From an uncultured Massilia sp. (lineage in GTDB: Bacteria; Pseudomonadota; Gammaproteobacteria; Burkholderiales; Burkholderiaceae): DNA of 15,886 nucleotides. Below are positions 1 through 7,901 of the stretch, piece by piece. Positions within the stretch are counted from its first letter, which is position 1. Each line of letters starts with the position of its first letter. The notes under the pieces are model-generated. The model worked only from the letters and a program-made list of their open reading frames with translations, was not told the DNA's origin and did no database searches. Location: contig CAMPHU010000098.1 in the NCBI GenBank assembly GCA_946886065.1, forward strand, positions 1-15,886, given 5' to 3'. The translations under genes were made by a program, and so were the position numbers.

Positions 1-652
1 TCCGCCAGCTGTTGTTGAAGAACAGGCCGTAGCTCCTCCCTTCATGCAGGGCGATGAAGAAGGGAATCGCCTGGTAGGACGGATCGTGGCCGGCCGGGTA
101 ATCCGGCACATCCGCGTTCCACATCACCATCGATTGCTGGTGCCGCGACATCGGGAAGGTCTTTTCGCCGAAGCCGTAGTACAGCTCGTAGTCGTCGCGG
201 CGCATCGAGGTCTCGACCGAGCCGTCACTGCTATTGAAGGCCATTGGGCGCGCCGGATCGTCCCCGACGACCAGCTGGCCGGCGCTGTCGTACACCGAGA
301 TCGCGAGTTCGGGCGTTCTGCGAATTACGACGCGCGTTCCGCTGTCGGAACGGAGCTCGGTCAGGGCGCCCTTGTTCGTCACCGTCGCGCGGGCCCTGGG
401 CGGTGCGCCATCGATGGCGTAGGAGACATCCGGGCCGAAGCGGCCGGCGGGATGCATGCGCACGCGCACCGCGTCCGGGGTGGCGAAGCCGACGCGCACG
501 CGCGCGCCGCTGGCCATGCGCAGTTCGACGCCGCCATCGAGCGGCAGGCTTCGGGCGACGGCGCCGACGGTGCGCAGGGCCGCGGCAGCGGGCGCGCCGG
601 CCAGCGCCAGCATGAGCAGCGCCGCGTAACAAGCGGGTTTAGTAAGTCGCAT
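1..652 (-). CDS. GH31 family glycoside hydrolase (alpha-glucosidase type), N-terminal part only
   Basis: The first 217 residues of an exported GH31 enzyme are visible; the catalytic barrel lies beyond the window edge. Residues 1-24 form a Sec signal peptide (MRLTKPACYAALLMLALAGA followed by PAAA). Residues about 25-217 form the beta-sandwich N-terminal domain of GH31, with the family hallmarks YGFGEK (159-164), MWNADVPDY (177-185) and a closing GLFFNNSWR stretch. GH31 contains alpha-glucosidases, alpha-xylosidases and ER glucosidase II; the catalytic Asp residues are not in view, so specificity cannot be set. The ATG overlaps the end of the upstream glycosidase gene by 14 nt and has a clear AGGAAGG ribosome binding site about 9 nt before it, so it is co-transcribed with that gene. 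Expected location is the periplasm. Family call is firm, substrate is not. Confidence 0.88.
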   Translation of the reverse strand, partial: MRLTKPACYAALLMLALAGAPAAAALRTVGAVARSLPLDGGVELRMASGARVRVGFATPDAVRVRMHPAGRFGPDVSYAIDGAPPRARATVTNKGALTELRSDSGTRVVIRRTPELAISVYDSAGQLVVGDDPARPMAFNSSDGSVETSMRRDDYELYYGFGEKTFPMSRHQQSMVMWNADVPDYPAGHDPSYQAIPFFIALHEGRSYGLFFNNSWR

Positions 653-1937
653 CGGGAATGACCTTCCTGTCGGGAGCAATGAATTCGCGCATCAGCGTGA
701 TGGGCGCGATCGCGGACCAGCCGCAGAAATCGGGTTTGGCAGGCTGGCCGGGCCGGGCCGCGTCCGGGGCGTAGTTCTCCCAGAACGTGCCGGTACGTTG
801 ATAGACCTCGGCAACGCAGGCGTAGTAGCTGCGCGCCAGCCGCGCGGCCAGCGCATGCTGCCCGGTGCGTTGCAGCCCGCGGATCACCATGTAGTTGGTC
901 GGCGCCCAGACGCCGCCCAGCCAGTAGCCGCCCGCGGGGTCGAATCCCGCCTGGTCGGCGGGGAAAGCCGCCACCGGAACCTTGCGCCAGAAGCTGGCCG
1001 GATCGGTCAGGTGGCGCAGCAGCCGCGCCACCCGCTCCGGCGGAACCAGGCCCGCCATGAGCATCCAGAACATGCCGATATGCTTGCGGCGGATCTGCTT
1101 GCCGTAGCCGAGGTCGTAATAGAAGCCGTCGTCCTCGTGCCAGCACAGGCGATTCAGGGCCTGCCCCATGCCCGCGTGGAAGCGCAGCAGGACCACGGCA
1201 TCGTCCGGACGCCCGACAAGGCGCGCGATGCGCGCGAGGTGCTCGGCGCACAGGGCCAGCTGCGCCGAGGTGTCGACCGCCCTGCCCTGCACGTTCCAGG
1301 CGGGATGCAGTCCGGTGTAATCGAAGGGCAGCGCGTCGCGCGGCGTCAGCGGAATCCCCTGCCCGTCGTCCCGCCAACCGTCGGGATGGCGCGGAATGTT
1401 GTCCATGCCCGAGCCCAGCGCATCGTTGAAGCAAAGCCCGTCCTCGCGGACCAGGTAGCCGCGCAGGTAATCGAAATTGCGTTTCAGTGCGGGATAGACG
1501 CGGCGCAGGCGTTCGAGATCATGGCTTTGGTCGTACAGCTCCAGTTCCGCGAACGCGAGCAGCGGCGGATTGAGCGACACCGGATGCGCCTTGGGCCATA
1601 CCGGCTTGCCCTTGCTGTCGTATTCGCGGCAGATGTAGCCGTCGGCCTCCTGCACCGTATAGAAATTGTCGAGCGCATTCGCGATCGGCAGCAGGTCGGG
1701 ATGGTACTTCGCGTAGCAGGCAAGGAAGCAGGTATCCCATAGAAAGATGTTCTTGCTGAAGGCCGCATCGAGAAAGGGCTTGCCGAAGACCGACTCGCCT
1801 TCTTGCCGGATATGGCGGCGCGCGCTGGCCAGCGCCGCGCGGTACATGGCCTCGCCAGGCTCGGGCGCCGGCGGACGCACGCAGCCCGACAAGCCGGCGC
1901 CGGCGAACGCCAGCAGCAGGCGTCGTTTGGGTGTCAT
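639..1937 (-). CDS. GH63/MGH1-like (alpha/alpha)6-barrel glycosidase, predicted lipoprotein
   Basis: 432 residues from the ATG that opens MTPKRR. Residues 7-19 make a lipoprotein signal with lipobox LSGC (Cys19) followed by Val, which favours outer-membrane sorting. The body resembles trehalase-like/GH63 clan enzymes: FLWDTCF (65-71), a run around 120-135 ending in a helix pair, SGMDN (176-180, Asp179 as likely acid), and near the end FWENY (385-389, Glu387 as likely base) followed by FCGWSAIAP. GH63 covers processing alpha-glucosidase I, bacterial alpha-glucosidases such as YgjK, and mannosylglycerate hydrolases, so the bond cut could be glucosidic or mannosidic. It lies 56 nt after the transporter gene with a hairpin between them, has AGGA about 8 nt before the start, and overlaps the GH31 gene downstream. 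The open frame extends further upstream, but that part translates hairpin and transporter DNA and has no signal peptide, so the later ATG is preferred. Confidence 0.8.
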   Translation of the reverse strand: MTPKRRLLLAFAGAGLSGCVRPPAPEPGEAMYRAALASARRHIRQEGESVFGKPFLDAAFSKNIFLWDTCFLACYAKYHPDLLPIANALDNFYTVQEADGYICREYDSKGKPVWPKAHPVSLNPPLLAFAELELYDQSHDLERLRRVYPALKRNFDYLRGYLVREDGLCFNDALGSGMDNIPRHPDGWRDDGQGIPLTPRDALPFDYTGLHPAWNVQGRAVDTSAQLALCAEHLARIARLVGRPDDAVVLLRFHAGMGQALNRLCWHEDDGFYYDLGYGKQIRRKHIGMFWMLMAGLVPPERVARLLRHLTDPASFWRKVPVAAFPADQAGFDPAGGYWLGGVWAPTNYMVIRGLQRTGQHALAARLARSYYACVAEVYQRTGTFWENYAPDAARPGQPAKPDFCGWSAIAPITLMREFIAPDRKVIPDATY

Positions 1938-1952
1938 GTGAGGATCCTGGAA

Positions 1953-1980
1953 CCGGCGGCCGGCAAAGGCCGGCCGCCGG
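1953..1980 (-). promoter_or_regulatory. Strong intercistronic hairpin after the sugar transporter gene
   Basis: Perfect inverted repeat with 12-bp arms (1953-1964 and 1969-1980) and a 4-nt loop, entirely G+C in the stem. On the transcript it begins 13 nt after the transporter stop codon and ends 15 nt before the next ATG. No T-run follows, so it is not a standard intrinsic terminator. An mRNA-stabilising or partial-attenuation element is more likely; that role is inferred. Confidence 0.6.
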
Positions 1981-1993
1981 AGTGCCAGGTGTA

Positions 1994-3295
1994 TCAGGCG
2001 TGTTCGCCCTGCTGGTACAGGCCCGCGTACTTCAGGCCGAAGTAGAGGATGAAGGCATAGCATGCCGCCGGCACCGCGAAGGACCATTGCAGGCCGATGG
2101 TGTCGGCCAGCAGGCCTTGCGCGAACGGCACCACGGCGCCGCCGACGATGGCCATGCACAGGATGCCCGAGGCCTGGCCGGTGAATTTACCGAGGCGGTA
2201 CAGGGCCATGCTGAAGATGGTCGGGAACATGATCGAATTGAACAGGCCGACGGCGATGATCGCCCACATGGCGGCCTGGCCCTGGCCGAAGATGGCGACC
2301 ATCACCAGCGCGATCGAGGCGGCGGAGTTGAACGCCAGCGCCTTGCCCGGGCTGACGTAGCGGATGACCGCGAAGCCGATGAAGCGCCCGATCATGGCGC
2401 CGCCCCAGTAGTAGCTGACGTAGTGGGCGGCGGCGGCATGGCTCAATCCCGCGATCTGCGGCTCGCCGAAGAAGTTGATCAGGAAGCTGCCGATGCTCAC
2501 CTCGGCGCCGACATACAGGAAGATGCCGATGGTTCCCAGCACCAGGTGCGGATGGGCCAGCACCGAGCGCTTGGCGGCACTGCCTGCCGCCGCCGTGGCG
2601 TCGTCGGTGTGCTCGATCTTAGGCAGGCGCGCAAAGGCGAACAGCAGCGCCAGCACCAGCAGCGCGCCGGCCAGCGCCAGGTAAGGCCCTTGCACGCTGG
2701 CCGCCTGGGCCGCGCGGTAGGCCAGCTGCTCGGCGGCCGGCAGCTGCGCCAGCTCGGACGCGCCCAGCACGCTGCCCGACAGGATCAGGAAGCCGCCCAG
2801 GGCCGGGGCGATGGTCGTGCCCAGCGAATTGAAGGCCTGGGTCAGGTTCAGGCGGCTCGACGCGTTGCGCGGGTCGCCCAGCACCGTCACGTAGGGGTTG
2901 GCCGCCACCTGCAGCACCGTGATGCCGGCGGCCAGCACGAAGAAGCCGAACAGGAACAGGCCGTAACCGCTTTGGGACGCCGGGTAGAACAGCGCGCAGC
3001 CGGCGGCCGCGATCACCAGGCCGGCCACGGCGCCGTTCTGGTAGCCGATCTTCTTGATCAGCGCCCCCGCCGGCAGCGACACCAGGAAGTAGGCGCCGAA
3101 GAAGCAGAACTGCACCAGCATCGCCTGCACATAGGTGAGCGTGTAGAGCTCCTTCAGGTGCGGGATCAGGACGTCGTTCAGCGCCGTCAGCAGACCCCAC
3201 ATGAAGAACAGGATGGTGACGATGACCAGCGGGCCGGTGTTCCCGGCTTGCGCCTGCGTTTGCTGCAGCCGGACCGGCTGCGAAATGTGTTCCAT
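1994..3295 (-). CDS. MFS sugar:H+ symporter of the FucP/GluP (FHS) family
   Basis: 433 residues with about 12 hydrophobic membrane spans, the full length for the family. Landmarks match FucP/GluP: FFMWGLLTALNDVLIP (30-45) with Asp41 at the position of the FucP proton-coupling Asp, AANPYVTVLG (131-140), and LNLTQAFNSLGT (149-160). The FucP Glu in the LET-AANP motif is Gln129 here (LQVAANPY), which I recall for GluP-type glucose/galactose carriers; this argues against L-fucose and for a hexose. In this setting mannose released by the neighbouring mannosidases is the likely cargo, moved from periplasm to cytoplasm. A good AGGAGA ribosome site sits 6 nt before the ATG. The gene follows the GH92 gene by 33 nt and is followed by a 12-bp hairpin. 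Family confident, substrate inferred. Confidence 0.9.
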   Translation of the reverse strand: MEHISQPVRLQQTQAQAGNTGPLVIVTILFFMWGLLTALNDVLIPHLKELYTLTYVQAMLVQFCFFGAYFLVSLPAGALIKKIGYQNGAVAGLVIAAAGCALFYPASQSGYGLFLFGFFVLAAGITVLQVAANPYVTVLGDPRNASSRLNLTQAFNSLGTTIAPALGGFLILSGSVLGASELAQLPAAEQLAYRAAQAASVQGPYLALAGALLVLALLFAFARLPKIEHTDDATAAAGSAAKRSVLAHPHLVLGTIGIFLYVGAEVSIGSFLINFFGEPQIAGLSHAAAAHYVSYYWGGAMIGRFIGFAVIRYVSPGKALAFNSAASIALVMVAIFGQGQAAMWAIIAVGLFNSIMFPTIFSMALYRLGKFTGQASGILCMAIVGGAVVPFAQGLLADTIGLQWSFAVPAACYAFILYFGLKYAGLYQQGEHA

Positions 3296-3328
3296 GTGAA
3301 GTCTCCTGATTATTTTTTACTTACACCC

Positions 3329-5740
3329 TTAGCGGGTCATTCCGGCGGGCGCCTTCGGCAGGTCGGCGGCACGCGTGCCCCAGCCCGCACTGTCCGGCTG
3401 CGGCGCCAGCTTGTAGCTGAGCGTACCGGCGGCCTGCAGCTGCTCCCAGTCCAGCCACACGCGCGACACCGGGCGTCCTGCGAAGCTCACCGACTGCACG
3501 TAGCGGCGCTCGCCCGGCCTGGCCTCGGGCGCTTCGATGCGCAGCACGCGGCCCGGGGCCAGGTCGATCTCGGCGCGGGCGAAGCGCGGCGCATGCAGCA
3601 GGAAGCGGCCGCTGCCCGGCACGTCAGGATACATGCCCAGCGCGCTGAACAGGTACCAGGCCGACATGGTGCCCAGGTCGTCGTTGCCGGTCACGCCGCC
3701 CGGACCGTTGCCGAACAGGGTTTCCGCCGCGCGCAGCACGGTGGTGGTCTTCCACGGCTGGCCCATCAGGGTGTACATCCAGGGCGCGTGCAGGTCCGGC
3801 TCGTTGTTCGGGTTGTAGCGGAACTGGCTGTAGTAGCTGTACGGTCCCACCACCCAGGACTTGCGCACGGCGGCCGGGTCGGCCACCAGGGCCTCGTAGT
3901 CGAAGAACTGGTCGAGGCGGCGCAGCGCCTGGGCGGTGCCGCCCATCGCCGCGGCCAGGCCGGGCACGTCCTGCGGCACCAGCCACTGGTATTGCCAGGC
4001 CGTGCCTTCGTGGAAGCCGTGGTCGCCGCGCGGGTCGAAACCGCTGCCGACGTCGGCGAACCAGCTGCCGTCCTGCAGGCGCGGGCGCGGGAAGCCGCGC
4101 TGGCCGGTCGGCTCGTCGACCACCGTGGGATCCCAGACCTTCTTCCAGTTGAGGGCGCGCTGCGCCAGCACCTGCGCGTCCTTGGCGTGGCCGAGCGCCT
4201 TGGCCATGGTCGCCAGCGAGCTGTCGGCCAGCGCGTATTCCAGGGTCGCCGAGGCGCCGTGGTGCGGGTCGGTGTCCATGCCCTTGGAGATGAAGCCGCG
4301 GTCATACTGGACGAAGCCCTGGCGCAGGTAGCTCGGGTTGCCCGAACGGCCCTGCGGGCGGATGCCGAAGGCCGGCACGCCGAAGGCGTTCTCGCGCAGC
4401 GCGGCATAGGCTTCGCGCTCGCGGCCCTTGAGGGCGCCGAAGCGCCACAGGTCGACCAGGAAAGGCGTGACCGGGTCGCCGGTCATGATGTTGGTCTCGA
4501 AGTTGGCATAGCCCCAGCGCGGCAGCCAGCCGCTCTGCTCGCGGATCTTCAGCACCGAGTTGGCGATGTCGCGCGCACGCTGCGGGCGCAGCAGGGCCAG
4601 CAGCTGGTTCTGGGCGCGGTAGGTGTCCCACAGCGAAAAGAACTCGTAATAGGTCCAGTCCCTGGCAGTGTGGACCACGTCGTCGTAGCCGCGGTAGCGG
4701 CCGTCGGCGTCGTTGCCGGTCAGCGGCTGCAGCAGCGCGTGATAGAGCGCGGTATAGAACACCGTGCGGTCGTCATTGCTGCCGCCTTCGATACGCACGC
4801 TGCCCAGTTCGCGCTGCCAGTTGGCCTGCGCCTTGGCCTTCATGGCGTCGAAGCTCATCGGCTTGCCGCCTTCCATGCCTTCGGCCTTCAGGTTGATGCG
4901 CGCACCTTCCGCGTCCACGTGCGAAATCGCGCTGACGGCGGTGACGGACTGTCCGTTCCTGAGGTCGAAGCTCAGCCAGACGCCGTGCGGCTTGCTCTCG
5001 CCCTGCTGGCTGGGGCCGTCCACGTTGGCCCAGCCGCCGCGGTCGTCCCAGATGCCGCGTGCGGCGAAGGGACGGTCGAACTCCATGCGGAACCAGGTGG
5101 CGTACTTGGCGCCGCCGCAGAAGCTCCTGGTGATGATCCTGCCTTCCACGGCGCGGTCGCCCACCACGCGCACTTCGCTGCCGATCACGGAATGGCGCTC
5201 GTTGGCCTGGCCCAGGTTGAGCAGCAGGTGGCCGGTGCCGGAGTTGGCGGCAAAGGTGTAGCGCTCGGCGGCGGCGCGGGTCAGCGCGGTCGCCTCGGCC
5301 GTGATGCCGCCGTAGCTGGTGAGCTTGACCTTGTAGTAGCCCGCCTGGCCGACTTCGCCCTCATGGCTGTACTCGGCGGCGTAGGTCTTGTGGTTGAAGG
5401 TGTCCGGCTTCCTGGTGTCGAAATTGCCGCCCGGGCCGATGGTGCCGGTGACCGGCAGCACCGACAGCTGGCCGCCCTGCTCCCAGCAGCCCGCGCCGGA
5501 CAGGAAGGAGTGGCCGAAGCCGCGGATCTTCTTGTCGCTGTAGCGGTAGCCGGCGTAGTGGTCGGTGATCGGACCGACCTGGATCATGCCGAAGGGAGCC
5601 GAGGCGCCCGGGAAGGTGTTGCCTTCGTCCTGGGTGCCGATGAAGGTATTCACCGGCATGCTGTTGTCTGCCGGCGCGGCCTGCAGGGCCACCGGCAGCA
5701 GGAGGGCGGCCAGCAGGGCGCCCACTTGGATACGACTCAT
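3329..5740 (-). CDS. GH92 family exo-alpha-mannosidase, exported
   Basis: 803 residues, a normal GH92 length. Residues 1-22 are a Sec signal (MSRIQVGALLAALLLPVALQ, then AA). The N-terminal beta-sandwich has the family opening NTFIGTQDEGNTFPGA (31-46), PFGM (49-52), YAGYRY (62-67) and SGAGC (81-85). The helical barrel has SLWDTYR (369-375), HEGTAWQYQW (577-586; Glu578 aligns with the catalytic acid), NNEP (645-648) and TGNDDLGTMSAWYLF (684-698), whose acidic residues provide the general base. GH92 enzymes are calcium-dependent, inverting exo-alpha-mannosidases that cut alpha-1,2/1,3/1,4/1,6 bonds or mannose-phosphate; the linkage cannot be read from this sequence alone. The start ATG overlaps the kinase stop by 1 nt (TGATG) and is preceded by AAGGAGAGG, indicating translational coupling. 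The frame is open further upstream, but only as a shadow of the kinase gene. Confidence 0.95.
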   Translation of the reverse strand: MSRIQVGALLAALLLPVALQAAPADNSMPVNTFIGTQDEGNTFPGASAPFGMIQVGPITDHYAGYRYSDKKIRGFGHSFLSGAGCWEQGGQLSVLPVTGTIGPGGNFDTRKPDTFNHKTYAAEYSHEGEVGQAGYYKVKLTSYGGITAEATALTRAAAERYTFAANSGTGHLLLNLGQANERHSVIGSEVRVVGDRAVEGRIITRSFCGGAKYATWFRMEFDRPFAARGIWDDRGGWANVDGPSQQGESKPHGVWLSFDLRNGQSVTAVSAISHVDAEGARINLKAEGMEGGKPMSFDAMKAKAQANWQRELGSVRIEGGSNDDRTVFYTALYHALLQPLTGNDADGRYRGYDDVVHTARDWTYYEFFSLWDTYRAQNQLLALLRPQRARDIANSVLKIREQSGWLPRWGYANFETNIMTGDPVTPFLVDLWRFGALKGREREAYAALRENAFGVPAFGIRPQGRSGNPSYLRQGFVQYDRGFISKGMDTDPHHGASATLEYALADSSLATMAKALGHAKDAQVLAQRALNWKKVWDPTVVDEPTGQRGFPRPRLQDGSWFADVGSGFDPRGDHGFHEGTAWQYQWLVPQDVPGLAAAMGGTAQALRRLDQFFDYEALVADPAAVRKSWVVGPYSYYSQFRYNPNNEPDLHAPWMYTLMGQPWKTTTVLRAAETLFGNGPGGVTGNDDLGTMSAWYLFSALGMYPDVPGSGRFLLHAPRFARAEIDLAPGRVLRIEAPEARPGERRYVQSVSFAGRPVSRVWLDWEQLQAAGTLSYKLAPQPDSAGWGTRAADLPKAPAGMTR

Positions 5741-6663
5741 CACGTTCCCTCTCCTTCGAGCTGTTCGAACAATTGGTGCATGGCCGCCGGTTGCGGCGGG
5801 GTGGCGCCGGCCTGCAGGCAGGCGGCGGAACCGGCCGCCAGTGCGGCGTGCAGGTGAGATTGCAGCGGGCGGCCGGGGTGGCGCGCCAGGCTGTGCAGCA
5901 GGCCGGCCGCGCTGGCGTCGCCGGCGCCGACCGTGTCGACCACGGCCACTTTCGGCGCGCGCGCATCGGCGCGCTGGGCGCCGTGGAACAGGCTGGCGCC
6001 CTGGCCGCCGCGCGTGAACAGGCAGTAGGCGACGGGATTGAAGGCGCGCACGCGCTCCAGCGCCACATCGAGTTCGACGCCCGGGAACAAGCCGCGCAGG
6101 TCGTCGTCGGAGACCTTGATCACGTCGGCGAGCGAGGCCATGCGGCGCAGGGTCGGTCCGTAGCCCTCTTCCATCAGGTTGCGGTAGTTGGGGTCGTAGC
6201 TGATCGCCACGCCCTGGTCCTTGAGCTGCTGGGCCAGCGCCACCAGGCGCGTCGCCAGCGGCTCGCGGGCCAGGCTGATGCCGCCGAAGTGCGCCCAGCG
6301 CAGCCCGTCCGACCAGCCAGCCGGGAATGCGGCCGCATCGAAGTGCAGGTCGGCGCTGTCGTCGCCGATGAAGAAATAACGGGGCGGCTCGCACTTTTCC
6401 ACGATGGCCAGCAGCGGCGAACGCTCCACGCGCTGCAGCAGGCGGGTGTCCAGGCCCACGGCTTCGCTGGCCTTCCACAAGGCGTCGCCGAAACGGTCGC
6501 GGCTGACGGCGCCGGCGAAGGCCGTCGGTTCGCCCAGCACGGCCAGCGCACGGGCCACGTTCCACACGGAGCCGCCGACGCGGCTCACCCAGCGCTCGTC
6601 GCCCTGGTCGATCATGTCGGTGAGCGCCTCGCCGGCGCACAGCATCAGGGGTGCGTCATGCAT
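5740..6663 (-). CDS. PfkB-family sugar kinase, probable fructokinase
   Basis: 307 residues without a signal peptide, hence cytoplasmic. It has both PfkB signatures: the glycine-rich sugar-binding motif GGSVWNVA (30-37) and the C-terminal DTVGAGDA (243-250) with catalytic base Asp249. YDPNYR (156-161) is the conserved stretch common in fructokinases and 2-keto-3-deoxygluconate kinases. Given its position directly after a mannose isomerase gene, phosphorylation of fructose to fructose 6-phosphate is the most economical function; other PfkB substrates (ketodeoxygluconate, adenosine, tagatose 6-phosphate) are not excluded. It overlaps the isomerase gene by 8 nt, with a GAGGGAGG ribosome site inside the end of that gene, and overlaps the GH92 start by 1 nt. 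This places a cytoplasmic kinase in the same mRNA as periplasmic hydrolases. Confidence 0.88.
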   Translation of the reverse strand: MHDAPLMLCAGEALTDMIDQGDERWVSRVGGSVWNVARALAVLGEPTAFAGAVSRDRFGDALWKASEAVGLDTRLLQRVERSPLLAIVEKCEPPRYFFIGDDSADLHFDAAAFPAGWSDGLRWAHFGGISLAREPLATRLVALAQQLKDQGVAISYDPNYRNLMEEGYGPTLRRMASLADVIKVSDDDLRGLFPGVELDVALERVRAFNPVAYCLFTRGGQGASLFHGAQRADARAPKVAVVDTVGAGDASAAGLLHSLARHPGRPLQSHLHAALAAGSAACLQAGATPPQPAAMHQLFEQLEGEGT

Positions 6664-7882
6664 GGCCGGCCTCCCTCAGTACGCGCACGATATCGTAGCA
6701 GGCGCCCATGGTGTGGTAATCGACCTTGCCGGCGGGGCTCTTCTCGTCGCTCAGCTTGCGGTTCCGGCGGTCGAGGATGCGGTACCAGGCGCCATGGTGG
6801 TGATCGATGAAATGGGTCCAGCTGTATTCCCACAGGCGCTGGTACCAGTCCCAGTATTCGGCCTTGCCGGTGCGCTCGGCCAGCATGGCGGCGGCGGCCG
6901 CGCTTTCGGCCTGGACCCAGAAATACTTGTGCCAGTCGCAGATCGCCAGGTCGGGCGCCAGCGAGTAGCACAGGCCGCCGTTCTCCTGGTCCCAGCCCTT
7001 CTCCACCGCGACCTTGAACAGCCTTTCCGCGGTCGGCAGCAGCCAGCCCAGGTCCTTGCCCAAGTCTTTGGTCAATGCGTCGCCGCGTTCCTCCAGCTGC
7101 ACCAGCAGCTTGGCCCACTCGGTGAAGTGGCCGGGCTGGTAGCCCCAGGGGCGGAACAGGTTTTCCGGATCGTCGAAGTTGAACTTCCAGTCGGGACGCC
7201 ACTGTTCGTCGTAGTGCTCCCAGATCAGGCCGCCGCAGCGACCGGCCTGGCGCTGGGTGATGTTGTAGGCGATGGTATAGGCGCGCTCCAGGTAGCGCAG
7301 CTCGCCGGTGGCCTGGTAAGCCGCCTGCAGCGCTTCGCAGGCGTGCATGTTGGCGTTCTGTCCGCGGTAGGTGGAGAGCACGCTCCAGTCCTGGCTGGCC
7401 TCGTCGGCATACAGGCCGGCCTCGGCGCTCCAGAAGCGGCGCTCCATCAGCTTGAAGGTTTCTTCGATCCAGGGACGCGCCTCCTCCAGGCCCGCCATGG
7501 TGGCGTGCGCATAGGCAAGCAGCACGAAGGCCTGGCCGTAGGCGTGGTTGGTGCCGTCCTCGACCTCGGTCCCGTTCAGCATCCAGGCATAGCCGCTGCC
7601 GTCCGGGGCGCGGTGCGCCTCGCGCACGAAGCGCAGGGCATGCTTCAGGCCTTCCAGGTAAGCCGGGTCCTGGAAATGGCGGTAGGCCATCGCATAGGTG
7701 AACACGAAACGCGTGCTGCTCACCAGGTGGCGGTGCTGGGCGTCGTAAACCGCGCCGTCGTCCTTGAAGAAGTGGTACAGGCCGCCGGCCGGGTCGATCG
7801 CGCGCGGGTGGTAGAAGCGCATGGTATGGCGCGCATGGTCGAGCAGGACGGCCGGGCTGCGGAAGTTCGGAAAATTGGTCAT
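6656..7882 (-). CDS. AGE-family sugar isomerase, probable D-mannose isomerase
   Basis: 408 residues of the N-acylglucosamine 2-epimerase superfamily, a cytoplasmic (alpha/alpha)6 barrel. The three catalytic histidines known from YihS and mannose isomerases have matching contexts: RGQNANMHACEA (173-184, His180), YQPGHFTEW (248-256, His252) and KVDYHTMGACYD (386-397, His390); STRFV (56-60) holds the conserved Arg. Spacing is close to the YihS His176/His248/His383 set. The predicted reaction is D-mannose to D-fructose, feeding the adjacent kinase. Cellobiose/mannobiose 2-epimerase is the main alternative and would suit imported beta-mannosides. The gene starts 19 nt after the regulator stop. No convincing Shine-Dalgarno sequence precedes the ATG (the preceding bases read CACCCTGCCAAC), so it may depend on translational coupling to the regulator. 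The downstream end overlaps the kinase by 8 nt. Confidence 0.87.
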   Translation of the reverse strand: MTNFPNFRSPAVLLDHARHTMRFYHPRAIDPAGGLYHFFKDDGAVYDAQHRHLVSSTRFVFTYAMAYRHFQDPAYLEGLKHALRFVREAHRAPDGSGYAWMLNGTEVEDGTNHAYGQAFVLLAYAHATMAGLEEARPWIEETFKLMERRFWSAEAGLYADEASQDWSVLSTYRGQNANMHACEALQAAYQATGELRYLERAYTIAYNITQRQAGRCGGLIWEHYDEQWRPDWKFNFDDPENLFRPWGYQPGHFTEWAKLLVQLEERGDALTKDLGKDLGWLLPTAERLFKVAVEKGWDQENGGLCYSLAPDLAICDWHKYFWVQAESAAAAAMLAERTGKAEYWDWYQRLWEYSWTHFIDHHHGAWYRILDRRNRKLSDEKSPAGKVDYHTMGACYDIVRVLREAGHA

Positions 7883-7901
7883 GTTGGCAGGGTGAAGTGC
7901 G

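Noticed and set aside
3300..3321. AT-rich stretch before the transporter resembling half of the operator candidate (TAAGTAAAAAA on the minus strand)
   Set aside because: Only one half resembles the intergenic elements and there is no inverted repeat; an AT-rich ribosome-site leader explains it.
1931..5857. Very long open frame on the plus strand (about 1300 codons)
   Set aside because: It lies antisense to the clear transporter and GH92 genes, its translation is low-complexity Ala/Gly/Arg/His-rich with no recognisable domain, and such open frames arise from high-GC third positions.
3329..6640. Possible kinase-GH92 fusion of about 1100 residues
   Set aside because: The upstream extension is an out-of-frame reading of the kinase gene; GH92 has its own signal peptide, ribosome site and ATG at 5740.
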